Positions 1 to 5,840 of a DNA stretch of 14,638 bases are shown piece by piece (the first letter of the stretch is position 1; each line of letters opens with the position of its first letter). A program made the translations under genes and the position numbers. The notes beneath the pieces are model-generated. The model was not told the origin of the DNA, did no database searches, and saw nothing but the letters and a program-made list of their open reading frames with translations. This DNA comes from Acidobacteriaceae bacterium (GTDB taxonomy: Bacteria; Acidobacteriota; Terriglobia; Terriglobales; SbA1). The DNA is taken from positions 3,202-17,839 of the forward strand of contig PMHI01000372.1 of assembly GCA_003156615.1 (NCBI GenBank), written 5' to 3'.

Positions 1-2091
1 CTGGATAATCGGACGGATCTGTTTTCCTTTGGGGTAGTGCTATATGAGATGGCGACGGGGACGCAGCCATTCCGCGGGGAGAGTGAAGCGACGGTCTTCG
101 ACGCGATCCTGAATCGCGATCCGGACCCGCCAACCGGGTTAAATCGGGAAGTTCCAGCGAGGCTGGAAGAGGTCATCCACAAGGCGCTGGAGAAACACCG
201 GGAGCTGCGATATCAGCATGCTTCGGAAATGCGCGCCGACCTACAGCGATTGAAACGCGACACGGATTCGAGTCGGCATGCCACGTTGCCGGCTCGCGCA
301 GACCGGCCGGCAACGGTGCGACGCTCAAGGCTATCCCGGAGGACGGTGTTCAATGGGCTGGCGGCCATGCTGATTGCGGTATGCCTGGGGCTGCTTTGGG
401 TGGGGCGAGAACTGATTGCACCTCCGGCTCCTCTGAAAGAGAGACAACTGACCCACAACCCGCCCGAGGACCGCATCCTCGGTGCCGCGATCTCTCCAAA
501 CGGCAGATATCTTGCGTTTTCAACTCCAAGAGGTCTTCATTTGAGCGCAATCGATACCGGGGAAACCCATGACGTTCCCTTGCCTGAGGAAGTACGAACG
601 CGCCTTTGGGGGGTCCACTGGTTTTCGGATAACGAGAAGTTGCTGCTGGTTGCCGAGGATGACGCTGGGAGCTATGTAGTGTGGCTAACCTCAATCTTTG
701 GTGGAACCCCGCGCAAGTTGAGAACTGATAGCCCGACAGCGGCGGTTTCACCGGTTGGATCATCGATCGCCTTCATCAGTGGTCATCGCCACGAAATCTG
801 GACCGCTGGACCCAATGGAGAGGATCCCACCAAGGTACTCGCAAACGAACAAGAGTCCTACAGGGCTTTAGCCTGGTCTGCTTCGGGTAAGCGCCTCGCT
901 TACATAAAAAGGGCGAAAGACGAAAATGGGGGAAGCATCGAGACGGTTTCGTTAGATGGAGGAGCGCCGAGCGTGGTGCTCTCCGATCCAAGGTTATCAA
1001 CCTCGCAAGAAGCACCACTGCTCTGGCTTGCCGATGGCCGGATGATCTACGAAGCATCAGCTTCAGGAAGTGAAAATATCTGGGAGATAACGGTTGACTC
1101 AAAGAGCGGAAAAACTAAAGGTGAGGCACGAAATATAACCAATTCTGATGGATTCAGTTACAGCAACCTGAGTGTCACCAGTGATCTCCGCAGTCTGGTC
1201 CTGGACAAGAGGCATAATCGATCTGATGTCTACGTTGGCGAACTCAGAGATGGAGGTACACTTCTGGATTCTCCGAAACCTTTAACTGTTAGTGAGAGCC
1301 TAAACTTTCCAACCGCGTGGACGAGTGACGGCAAGGCGATTCTCATTTCCTCAACCAGAACCGGTCGGCGTCAGATGTTTAGCCAATCTGTCGGGCATGA
1401 CACTGCCGAAGCCTTAATCCCAGGGCCTGATGATCAGATATCTAGTGAACCGAGTCCCGATGGCAGGTGGATTCTTTATTGGTCACAGCCACAGCCTGCG
1501 GGTTCAGCACCCAGTCCGTTCCGACTGATGCGGTTAGCCGTTTCTGGCGGAACCCCGGACCAAGTTCTCGAGACTACGGGAGATCCCGCCATCAACTTCG
1601 ATTGCCCCTCCAGTTCTGCCAGGGATTGTTTGTTAAGCCGTTGGGAGCAGGGACAGCTTACGTTCTATTCTCTGGATCCGATTCAAGGCCAAGGTAAGCA
1701 GGTGGGTACGACGAAAATGTCGCATCCCAATGACCTCAACTGGAGCATTTCGGCCGACGGGTCGCGGATTGCGATTACGAGTGGCGACCAGCTAAGAGGG
1801 CAGGTCCGCATTCTTAATTTGGCGGATGGCGCCGAGCACAATCTCCAGTTGCCCGCTGGGTGGTATGTCTGGTCCTTGACTTGGACGCCAGACGGTAAGG
1901 CCTTGTTTGCTGCTGTACAATCAACCAATTACCTGGTCGTGCGCATCGAAGCGGATGGGAAAACCCGTGTGCTCCTCGATAAAGGCAGGGAACATTGGCT
2001 TTTTGCTCCCATTTCCTCACCGGATGGCCGCCATCTCGCCTTCAGCCAGCAGACCTTCGAGAACAATGTTTGGCTATTCGAACATTTCTGA
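1..2091 (+). CDS. Ser/Thr protein kinase with C-terminal PD40 propeller, 5' end cut by window
   Basis: The reading frame is open from base 1 to the TGA at 2089-2091 (696 residues visible), so the kinase N-lobe and catalytic loop lie outside the window. Residues 1-85 read as the end of a Hanks-type kinase domain: DLFSFGVVLYEMATG (subdomain IX) and the KALEKHRELRYQ...LKRD tail seen in acidobacterial kinases. A basic linker is followed by one hydrophobic helix at about residues 116-135. The remainder is a propeller with repeated PD40-type strands such as SPNGRYLAFS, SASGKRLAYI, SPDGRWILYW, SADGSRIAIT and SPDGRHLAFS. Family knowledge places the kinase in the cytoplasm and the propeller outside the membrane, presumably as a sensor; the ligand and phosphorylation targets are unknown. 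The C-terminus looks complete. The domain call is firm, the physiological role is not. Confidence 0.92.
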   Translation: MDNRTDLFSFGVVLYEMATGTQPFRGESEATVFDAILNRDPDPPTGLNREVPARLEEVIHKALEKHRELRYQHASEMRADLQRLKRDTDSSRHATLPARADRPATVRRSRLSRRTVFNGLAAMLIAVCLGLLWVGRELIAPPAPLKERQLTHNPPEDRILGAAISPNGRYLAFSTPRGLHLSAIDTGETHDVPLPEEVRTRLWGVHWFSDNEKLLLVAEDDAGSYVVWLTSIFGGTPRKLRTDSPTAAVSPVGSSIAFISGHRHEIWTAGPNGEDPTKVLANEQESYRALAWSASGKRLAYIKRAKDENGGSIETVSLDGGAPSVVLSDPRLSTSQEAPLLWLADGRMIYEASASGSENIWEITVDSKSGKTKGEARNITNSDGFSYSNLSVTSDLRSLVLDKRHNRSDVYVGELRDGGTLLDSPKPLTVSESLNFPTAWTSDGKAILISSTRTGRRQMFSQSVGHDTAEALIPGPDDQISSEPSPDGRWILYWSQPQPAGSAPSPFRLMRLAVSGGTPDQVLETTGDPAINFDCPSSSARDCLLSRWEQGQLTFYSLDPIQGQGKQVGTTKMSHPNDLNWSISADGSRIAITSGDQLRGQVRILNLADGAEHNLQLPAGWYVWSLTWTPDGKALFAAVQSTNYLVVRIEADGKTRVLLDKGREHWLFAPISSPDGRHLAFSQQTFENNVWLFEHF

Positions 2092-2239
2092 GTGCTGCCC
2101 TTGGAATCTGCGCGGACGCTCAAAAACCACAAGCCAACGATTACTGTCCTCCATCCGGTGATGCTCGCGGTGCCTAACCGAACGCCCCAGGCACGCCTTT
2201 ACAGGAATTAACGCAGATTAAGTTGTCTATCTTTCGCGG

Positions 2240-2275
2240 TCGTCTTTTGCCCGCCCTTTCCGATTTCCTCAGTAG
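2240..2275 (+). repeat. Head motif, copy 1 of 3
   Basis: Copy of a 36 bp motif whose core reads TTTTGCCCG, then TTTCCGATTTCC, then AGTAG. The two other copies are at 2437-2472 and 3660-3695. In copies 2 and 3 it stands upstream of the small-membrane-protein repeat unit. Here I see no following unit. Confidence 0.6.
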
Positions 2276-2436
2276 CGTCTAACGCCCCATTCGGGTCGTC
2301 GCTCAGGGGAGAAACTAGCCTAGAGCATGAGGAGGACTCTGGCATGCTGCGAGCGGAGTGCTACATGGTCTAGCCGATCATTTCGCTGAAATCTCAGGAT
2401 CAATTGAAGCCGTCCAGAATTTTTTTGTTCTCCGTG

Positions 2437-2472
2437 TCGTTCTTTGCCCGCAGTTTCCAATTTCCTAAGTCG
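2437..2472 (+). repeat. Head motif, copy 2 of 3
   Basis: Second copy, with core CTTTGCCCG, TTTCCAATTTCC and AAGTCG. It lies about 125 bp before the GTG of the decayed small gene at 2598, an arrangement that matches copy 3 before the intact gene. Confidence 0.6.
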
Positions 2473-2583
2473 AGGGGCACGAAGGTTCGGGAGAATCCCG
2501 GCAAACTGCAGAGGGCGCTCTTGCCTGTGCATTCTCGATAGAGATACACCATGGATTTAGCCGTGAAGTTCTTTGCGAAGTGA

Positions 2584-2876
2584 TGAGGACGTGTGGAGTG
2601 ACGTACTTTAATTGCTTTGTGGTCGGGTCGTGGATGTTCGCGTTTGGGGTAGTTTCTTGGAGCCATCCACGTGCAAAACACAATGAAAAACGGAAAACCC
2701 GCGTGTGTGAGTGAAAAACCAGAACGGTGCTCGGATTGCGAGTCATGGCGGCTTCCAGCCGTGGCGAGCGCACCAGTGCCGATTGACGAAACATCTCCTG
2801 GCCAAGATGTTGGAGAGGATGAGCTGGCTCCTGATTTACGTGCACCTGCTCCGGGGGCGTGCGAATGCAGGAAGTG
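2584..2876 (+). repeat. Direct repeat unit, copy 1 (decayed)
   Basis: This segment aligns end to end with 3771-4057, with roughly four-fifths of positions identical by eye. It is 6 bp longer, from a 4 bp and a 2 bp indel. Shared blocks include GTCGGGTCGTGGATGTTCGC, TGCTCGGATTGCGAGTCATG, ATCTCCTGGCCAAG and CGAATGCAGGAAGTG. Similarity runs past the stop codon of the small reading frame, so the duplicated unit is larger than the gene. Its start lies about 1.2 kb from the second copy. Confidence 0.85.
2598..2822 (+). pseudogene. Frameshifted paralog of the small membrane protein at 3785
   Basis: Starting at GTG 2598 the frame reads VTYFNCFVVGSWMFAFGVVS, closely matching the intact copy's MTYFDCFAVGSWMFAIGAVL. 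A net +4 bp insertion near 2675-2705 then throws it into TGA at 2712. The lost frame resumes as SEKPERCSDCESWRLPAVAS, is shifted again by a +2 bp indel near 2775, and ends with ISWPRCWRG and a stop at 2820-2822. One conserved Trp codon (TGG in the intact copy) has become TGA. The SD found in the intact copy (GAGGAGG) is weakened here to GAGGAC. Two frameshifts plus a nonsense change indicate a dead gene copy. It is also possible that neither copy encodes protein and the unit is a non-coding repeat. Confidence 0.55.
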
Positions 2877-2931
2877 CCGGCGCGACATCCTGATCGTGCA
2901 CTAGGGAATCAATGCTTTCTTGCTGTGAGTA

Positions 2932-3192
2932 TTGGCAGATGAATGGCGAAAAGTAAGCCCATATCTCGACGAGGCTCTGGAAATGGTTCCGGAGGAGCGG
3001 GATGCTTGGCTACAATCGCTTACCCAGAAAGATGCAAGGCTCGCGTCCCTGGTGCAGGCACTGTTGGACGAGCAGCAGAAATTGAAACAAGAAAGCTTTC
3101 TTGAGAGATCTCCCCTGGGTGCCTGGGAGCGGAACGTACTCACGGAGAACGTCGCTTCTCCGTTTCACGCTGAGCCAAGACAGAAGCGGTAG
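2932..3192 (+). pseudogene. Orphan N-terminal prelude domain of a Ser/Thr protein kinase
   Basis: This 86-residue frame opens with TTG at 2932, and an in-frame TGA at 2926-2928 sits just before it, so no longer start exists. The pattern WRKVSPYLDEALEMVPEERD, then AWLQSL, LASLVQALLDEQ and SFLERSPL matches the helical prelude found before the catalytic domain in many acidobacterial and myxobacterial Ser/Thr kinases. There, FLE.SPL is normally followed by a short linker and the glycine-rich loop (GxGGMGxV). Here a TAG at 3190-3192 ends it, and nothing downstream resembles a kinase in any frame. No SD is visible. It lies between the two repeat copies and may be what remains of a rearranged tandem kinase gene. 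The domain identification is fairly good; whether it is expressed is doubtful. Confidence 0.6.
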
Positions 3193-3659
3193 GGTTCAGC
3201 TGCTAGAGACATGCGGAACAACGAGCCCTTCTTTAGCCCCTTCTGCGGAACGGTGACCGATCCGATACGGCCTGCCTTGTGCGAATTGCAAACTCTACTA
3301 TTCCGCCAATCTCATCGCCTGCCCTATTTTTTACTGCAAGGGAACGCGTGTCCCCCCACGGTTTTGAACTCGTTCTGTCGCCTCTGCATTTCTCAAAATC
3401 CTGGCATCAGCTGCTGATTCGACGATGACAACCGGACTTACCCCGTCGAGGGGGCGTCCGGTCGGGCGATCTCCGGCGCCGAAAGGAGAATGTATCTGTC
3501 CTCCAAGCAGGGCCTTCTCCTCGCAAGTCCCTGATTCTCCACGTACGAGCAAACACGGCAGCTCCTCCCCGCCGCCAAATGGCCGGAGAAGAACCGTGAG
3601 CACGCCTTCCTGTTTCGACTGATTTCGCGCAGCTACAACGAAATTCTTGCCCTCATGTG

Positions 3660-3695
3660 TCGTCTTTTTCCCGCGGTTTCCGATTTCCATAGTAG
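3660..3695 (+). repeat. Head motif, copy 3 of 3
   Basis: Third copy, with core TTTTTCCCG, TTTCCGATTTCC and AGTAG. It lies about 90 bp upstream of the ATG of the intact small gene, where it could act as a promoter or leader element. It is the best-preserved copy relative to copy 1. Confidence 0.6.
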
Positions 3696-3771
3696 GGACC
3701 GGAATTCTCGCAATCCTGGGTTTCTAGGGATGTTTTTCCGGCGCAAGAAAAGGAAGGTTTAGTCAAGCGGT

Positions 3772-3778
3772 GAGGAGG
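3772..3778 (+). promoter_or_regulatory. Strong SD that fixes the start of the small gene
   Basis: GAGGAGG is followed by 6 nt and then ATG at 3785. It is one of the strongest SD matches in the window and the main reason for treating the small frame as coding. Confidence 0.6.
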
Positions 3779-3784
3779 TGTGAA

Positions 3785-4015
3785 ATGACCTACTTTGATT
3801 GCTTCGCGGTCGGGTCGTGGATGTTCGCGATAGGGGCGGTTCTTTGGAGCCATCTACGTGCAGAACCAGAAAAAACGGAAAGCCCGGGTGTGAGTGAAAA
3901 ACCAGAACAGTGCTCGGATTGCGAGTCATGGCGGTCCCCAGCTGTGGCGAGCGACAGTTTCGATTGGAGAAGCATCTCCTGGCCAAGTTGTTCGAGCGGA
4001 TGGGCTGGCCACTGA
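3785..4015 (+). CDS. Small hypothetical membrane protein (76 aa)
   Basis: I do not recognise a named family. The 76-residue product begins MTYFDCFAVGSWMFAIGAVL with a hydrophobic stretch at about residues 4-22 that could be one membrane helix or an uncleaved signal anchor. A charged linker (residues 23-39) follows, then a CSDCESWR segment with two cysteines three residues apart, and a Trp-rich tail (FDWRSISWPSC...GW) with a further cysteine. The start is chosen because GAGGAGG lies 6 nt before this ATG. A diverged, frameshifted copy exists at 2598-2822. An overlapping frame at 3910-4116 is also shared between copies (KHLLAK..ERM.W.LIY.HLL), and differences between copies are not concentrated at third codon positions in either frame, so coding status is uncertain. 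The mobile mystery genes start 128 bp downstream and are probably transcribed separately. Confidence 0.5.
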   Translation: MTYFDCFAVGSWMFAIGAVLWSHLRAEPEKTESPGVSEKPEQCSDCESWRSPAVASDSFDWRSISWPSCSSGWAGH

Positions 4016-4063
4016 TTTACGCGCACCTGCTCCCGATGCGTACGAATGCAGGAAGTGATACCG

Positions 4064-4146
4064 ATAGCCCACGACCTATTGACAACCATCTATGCGATAG
4101 CCTATATTATATTTAAATAGGTACAAACAATAGGCTGTGACCTATG
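4064..4146. promoter_or_regulatory. Dense CTAT/ATAG operator array before mobile mystery A
   Basis: Eight CTAT or ATAG cores fall within 83 bp: ATAG 4064-4067, CTAT 4076-4079, CTAT 4090-4093, ATAG 4097-4100, CTAT 4102-4105, ATAG 4117-4120, ATAG 4130-4133 and CTAT 4142-4145. Several pair as exact inverted repeats: ACCTATT 4074-4080 with AATAGGT 4116-4122, AGCCTAT 4099-4105 with ATAGGCT 4130-4136, and CTAT-GCG-ATAG at 4090-4100. They cover the -35, the -10 and the start codon. The natural candidate ligand is the Xre-type protein encoded immediately downstream (inference). Confidence 0.6.
4079..4108 (+). promoter_or_regulatory. Sigma-70-type promoter of the mobile mystery operon
   Basis: A perfect TTGACA (4079-4084) and TATATT (4103-4108) are separated by 18 bp. 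This predicts a transcript start near 4115 and a leader of about 30 nt before ATG 4144. The promoter lies inside the operator array, as expected for autorepression. A weaker TAGGCT sits 7 nt before the ATG at 4131-4136 but overlaps an operator half-site. Confidence 0.65.
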
Positions 4147-4599
4147 AAAAAAGCCAGACTTGCCACTCAGTCACGCTCCCAACTCGATGAACGCTTCATC
4201 GAGTTGGGGCCTGCAAAGCGCTTTACACCGCCCCTCCGCGGCTGGATCAAAGCGATCCGGGAGGCCCTCGGCATGTCAACGGCGCAGCTCGCGAAGCGGC
4301 TGGGGATCAAGCAACCTTCCCTGGTGGCGCTCGAACAGTCCGAAGCAAAGGGCACCATCGAGCTGGCCACACTACGGCGCGTGGCCGAGGCGCTCGACTG
4401 CGCTCTTGTCTATGCGCTCGTGCCAAACAAACCGCTGGAAACAACCCTCCGCGACCGAGCGCGCGCGTTCAGTCGGCGGCGGCGGGGGCCGGTCGAGCAC
4501 TCGATGTTGCTTGAGGACCAGAAGGTGACGGCCAAGGACGCTGAAGCGCGCCTCGATGAAACTGTGCGCGAGACGAATCCGCGCCTGTTCTGGGATTAA
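4144..4599 (+). CDS. Mobile mystery protein A (Xre-type HTH regulator)
   Basis: The 151-residue protein matches the layout of the mobile mystery protein A family (TIGR02612). It has a basic N-terminal tail (MKKARLATQSRSQLDERF) and an Xre/Cro-type helix-turn-helix at about residues 38-95, with IREALGMSTAQLAKRLGIKQ forming the first helices and the recognition helix and RRVAEALDCALVYALVP closing the fold. A charged C-terminal arm ends in NPRLFWD. It is a DNA-binding protein and probably the repressor and antitoxin-like partner of the Fic protein that starts 5 nt after its stop. The ATG follows a leader of about 30 nt from a consensus promoter buried in CTAT/ATAG half-sites, consistent with autoregulation. 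I see no good SD before the ATG. Family identity is from recalled motif patterns; the antitoxin role is inference from gene order and the Fic partner. Confidence 0.88.
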   Translation: MKKARLATQSRSQLDERFIELGPAKRFTPPLRGWIKAIREALGMSTAQLAKRLGIKQPSLVALEQSEAKGTIELATLRRVAEALDCALVYALVPNKPLETTLRDRARAFSRRRRGPVEHSMLLEDQKVTAKDAEARLDETVRETNPRLFWD

Positions 4600-4604
4600 C
4601 GGGC

Positions 4605-5189
4605 GTGAACGACCTTTTCGAGCAACCGGACGCCGCCACACCGCTGACGCCGGAGGAAATGCGCGAGCTGATCCCGGCGCATATCGCCTATCGCCACGAG
4701 CTGAACGAAGCCGAACAGGAGAACATCGCGCGCGCGCATGACTGGGCGCTCAACCGCCGTCGTGATCCTCTCAGCGAAAAATTCGTAAAGGAGCTGCACC
4801 GGCGAATGCTCGGCGAGGTATGGCGGTGGGCGGGCAGGTTCAGGATGAGCGAACGCAATCTCGGGATCCCGTTTCACGAGATTCCCGTGGCACTGCGCCA
4901 ATTGCTCGACGACACGAAGTCGTGGATCGAGTACAAGACATATCCGCCTGACGAGATCGCGGTGCGCTTCCATCACCGGCTTGTGCAGATTCATCCCTTC
5001 CCGAACGGTAACGGCCGCCACGGCCGCCTCATGGCAGATCTTCTTGTGATGAGGCTCAAGGGTGAGCGGTTTTCATGGGGCAACGCGAATCTGCAGGATG
5101 CTGGCGAGCTGCGCCGGCGCTATATCGCCGCCCTCCAGGCCGCCGACGGTTATGACATCGGTCCACTGCTGGCCTTCGCGCGTTCCTAG
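4605..5189 (+). CDS. Mobile mystery protein B (Fic/Doc domain)
   Basis: The 194-residue protein starts with GTG 5 nt after mobile mystery A, so the pair is translationally close and almost certainly one operon. The Fic motif is at residues 130-141: HPFPNGNGRHGR, with catalytic His130, the GNGR anion-binding turn and Arg141. Fic proteins usually transfer AMP or another NMP to a target side chain, using an Asp/Glu in this motif to hold Mg; here that position is Asn134. RHELNEAEQENI (31-41) lies where N-terminally inhibited Fic proteins carry the (S/T)xxxE(G/N) helix, but the Ser/Thr position is Glu, so this resemblance is speculative. The sequence fits the TIGR02613 family, including the ends ANLQDAGELRRRYI and GPLLAFARS. 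The gene is full length and intact. Its target and actual reaction are unknown. Confidence 0.9.
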   Translation: MNDLFEQPDAATPLTPEEMRELIPAHIAYRHELNEAEQENIARAHDWALNRRRDPLSEKFVKELHRRMLGEVWRWAGRFRMSERNLGIPFHEIPVALRQLLDDTKSWIEYKTYPPDEIAVRFHHRLVQIHPFPNGNGRHGRLMADLLVMRLKGERFSWGNANLQDAGELRRRYIAALQAADGYDIGPLLAFARS

Positions 5190-5284
5190 ATTTCCCTCAT
5201 CATCTGCGAGCCAATGTTCCACAATCATGTGTTTTTCGAACAGCGAAAACCACACCGAGCAGTCATGAAACCAAAGACTTGGAC

Positions 5285-5324
5285 GCCTGGCAAAACCGGG
5301 GGATTTTGGAACAAGACGCCAGGC
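5285..5324. repeat. Inverted repeat downstream of mobile mystery B
   Basis: GCCTGGC (5285-5291) and GCCAGGC (5318-5324) are exact inverted copies. Inside them CAAAA (5291-5295) pairs with TTTTG (5304-5308) around a G-rich loop. No T-tract follows, so it is not a typical intrinsic terminator, though it could stabilise the 3' end of the operon transcript. Confidence 0.4.
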
Positions 5325-5497
5325 CGCGAAGCAGGACGGTTGGACCTAGATAGTGAACCGGGAATATTCGGAAAAAAGCGGAAGTCTCGCTCGGCGTGAA
5401 GCCATTACGCTCACTGATGCGATTCCTGAGCGATATGGCCCAACGTCTCCCGCACTGTGAAGTTTGAGGCAACTCCAGGCGAGCCGATTCAGTTTTA

Positions 5498-5515
5498 TGT
5501 GACAAAGTGTGACAA
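5498..5515 (+). repeat. Tandem TGTGACAA pair near the tRNA 3' end
   Basis: TGTGACAA occurs at 5498-5505 and again at 5508-5515, spaced one helical turn (10 bp) apart, about 40 bp from the tRNA 3' end. It could be a protein-binding site; there is no direct evidence. Confidence 0.35.
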
Positions 5516-5553
5516 GATTGGCTGCGGGAGAGTTTGCAAGTTGTTGAAAGATT

Positions 5554-5629
5554 TGGTGGAGCTAGTCGGGCTCGAACCGACGGCCTCGTCGTTGCGAACG
5601 ACGCGCTCTCCCAACTGAGCTATAGCCCC
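5554..5629 (-). tRNA. tRNA-Ala (anticodon CGC)
   Basis: The minus strand folds into a complete cloverleaf. The acceptor GGGGCTA pairs with TAGCTCC (one G-U pair), the D-arm is GCTC/GAGC, the anticodon stem CGTCG/CGACG encloses the loop TTCGCAA, and the T-arm GTCGG/CCGAC encloses TTCGAGC. The anticodon CGC reads the alanine codon GCG. The discriminator is A and the CCA end is encoded (TGG on the plus strand at 5554-5556). A TAAAAT -10-like element at 5662-5667 (minus strand) would place a start about 25 nt before the mature 5' end. The 3' end faces the mobile mystery cassette, the side where tRNA-targeting elements normally insert. Confidence 0.96.
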
Positions 5630-5797
5630 ACGAAGCGGACGAATGATTGGACTGCCAATTTATTTTACCAGCGTTTCGTTCTCCGGCACTCCGATTCCAC
5701 CGATTCCGTCGCCAGAGTCATCCGCACTCGCGCCGATCCGTTCCAGCTGCCCGCTGTCGCCGCAGTTGCCAGACTTGAAACCAACTGAACAAAAGCC

Positions 5798-5833
5798 TTG
5801 ACGAATGCCCCCATGGCGCGTCTAACCTAACAT
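5798..5833 (+). promoter_or_regulatory. Promoter of the TonB-domain gene, probably leaderless
   Basis: TTGACG (5798-5803) is followed by overlapping -10 candidates TAACCT (5823-5828) and TAACAT (5828-5833). TAACAT lies 7 nt before GTG 5841, so transcription would begin at or very near the start codon. Spacing from the -35 favours TAACCT (19 bp). Confidence 0.45.
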
Positions 5834-5840
5834 TAGTGCA

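Larger units (their letters stand above)
2092..2597. other. Gene-poor stretch after the kinase gene
   Basis: About 500 bp with no coding region I can support. The open frames here have no ribosome binding site and no recognisable domain. It contains two of the three copies of the short head motif described separately (2240-2275 and 2437-2472). Sequence from about 2473 to 2583 is a weak match to the leader of the intact small gene near 3697-3770. I see no clear rho-independent terminator after the kinase stop codon. Confidence 0.6.
3193..3784. other. Non-coding stretch between kinase stub and small gene
   Basis: About 590 bp. Open frames exist on both strands (notably a 119-residue minus-strand frame at 3331-3690), but none shows an SD, a hydrophobic segment or a recognisable family. 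The third head motif is at 3660-3695. The last ~90 bp form the leader of the gene at 3785. Confidence 0.5.
3771..4057 (+). repeat. Direct repeat unit, copy 2 (intact frame)
   Basis: Partner of 2584-2876. It contains the SD, the full small reading frame 3785-4015, and about 40 bp of conserved sequence after the stop codon (to CGAATGCAGGAAGTG). The right end of the similarity falls about 6 bp before the CTAT/ATAG operator region of the mobile mystery cassette, so the cassette abuts this repeat. Confidence 0.85.
5190..5553. other. Non-coding stretch between mobile mystery B and tRNA-Ala
   Basis: About 360 bp with no supported gene. It contains an inverted repeat at 5285-5324 and a tandem 8-mer at 5498-5515, listed separately. 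I see no integrase fragment and no duplicate of the tRNA 3' end. Confidence 0.55.

Noticed and set aside
2400..2888. 162-residue minus-strand frame across repeat copy 1, partly shared with minus-strand frames in copy 2
   Set aside because: Similarity between copies follows from the DNA duplication. The minus frames start and end differently, lack an SD and show no recognisable family, while the plus frame of copy 2 has a strong SD.
3331..3690. 119-residue minus-strand frame in the gap before the small gene
   Set aside because: No SD, no hydrophobic or domain pattern; an opposing plus-strand frame at 3425-3622 is equally open, which points to base composition rather than coding.
5554..5629. 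Search for a duplicated tRNA-Ala 3' end marking an integrated element
   Set aside because: No second copy of the tRNA 3' sequence was seen by eye in the window, so no attachment-site pair is called.
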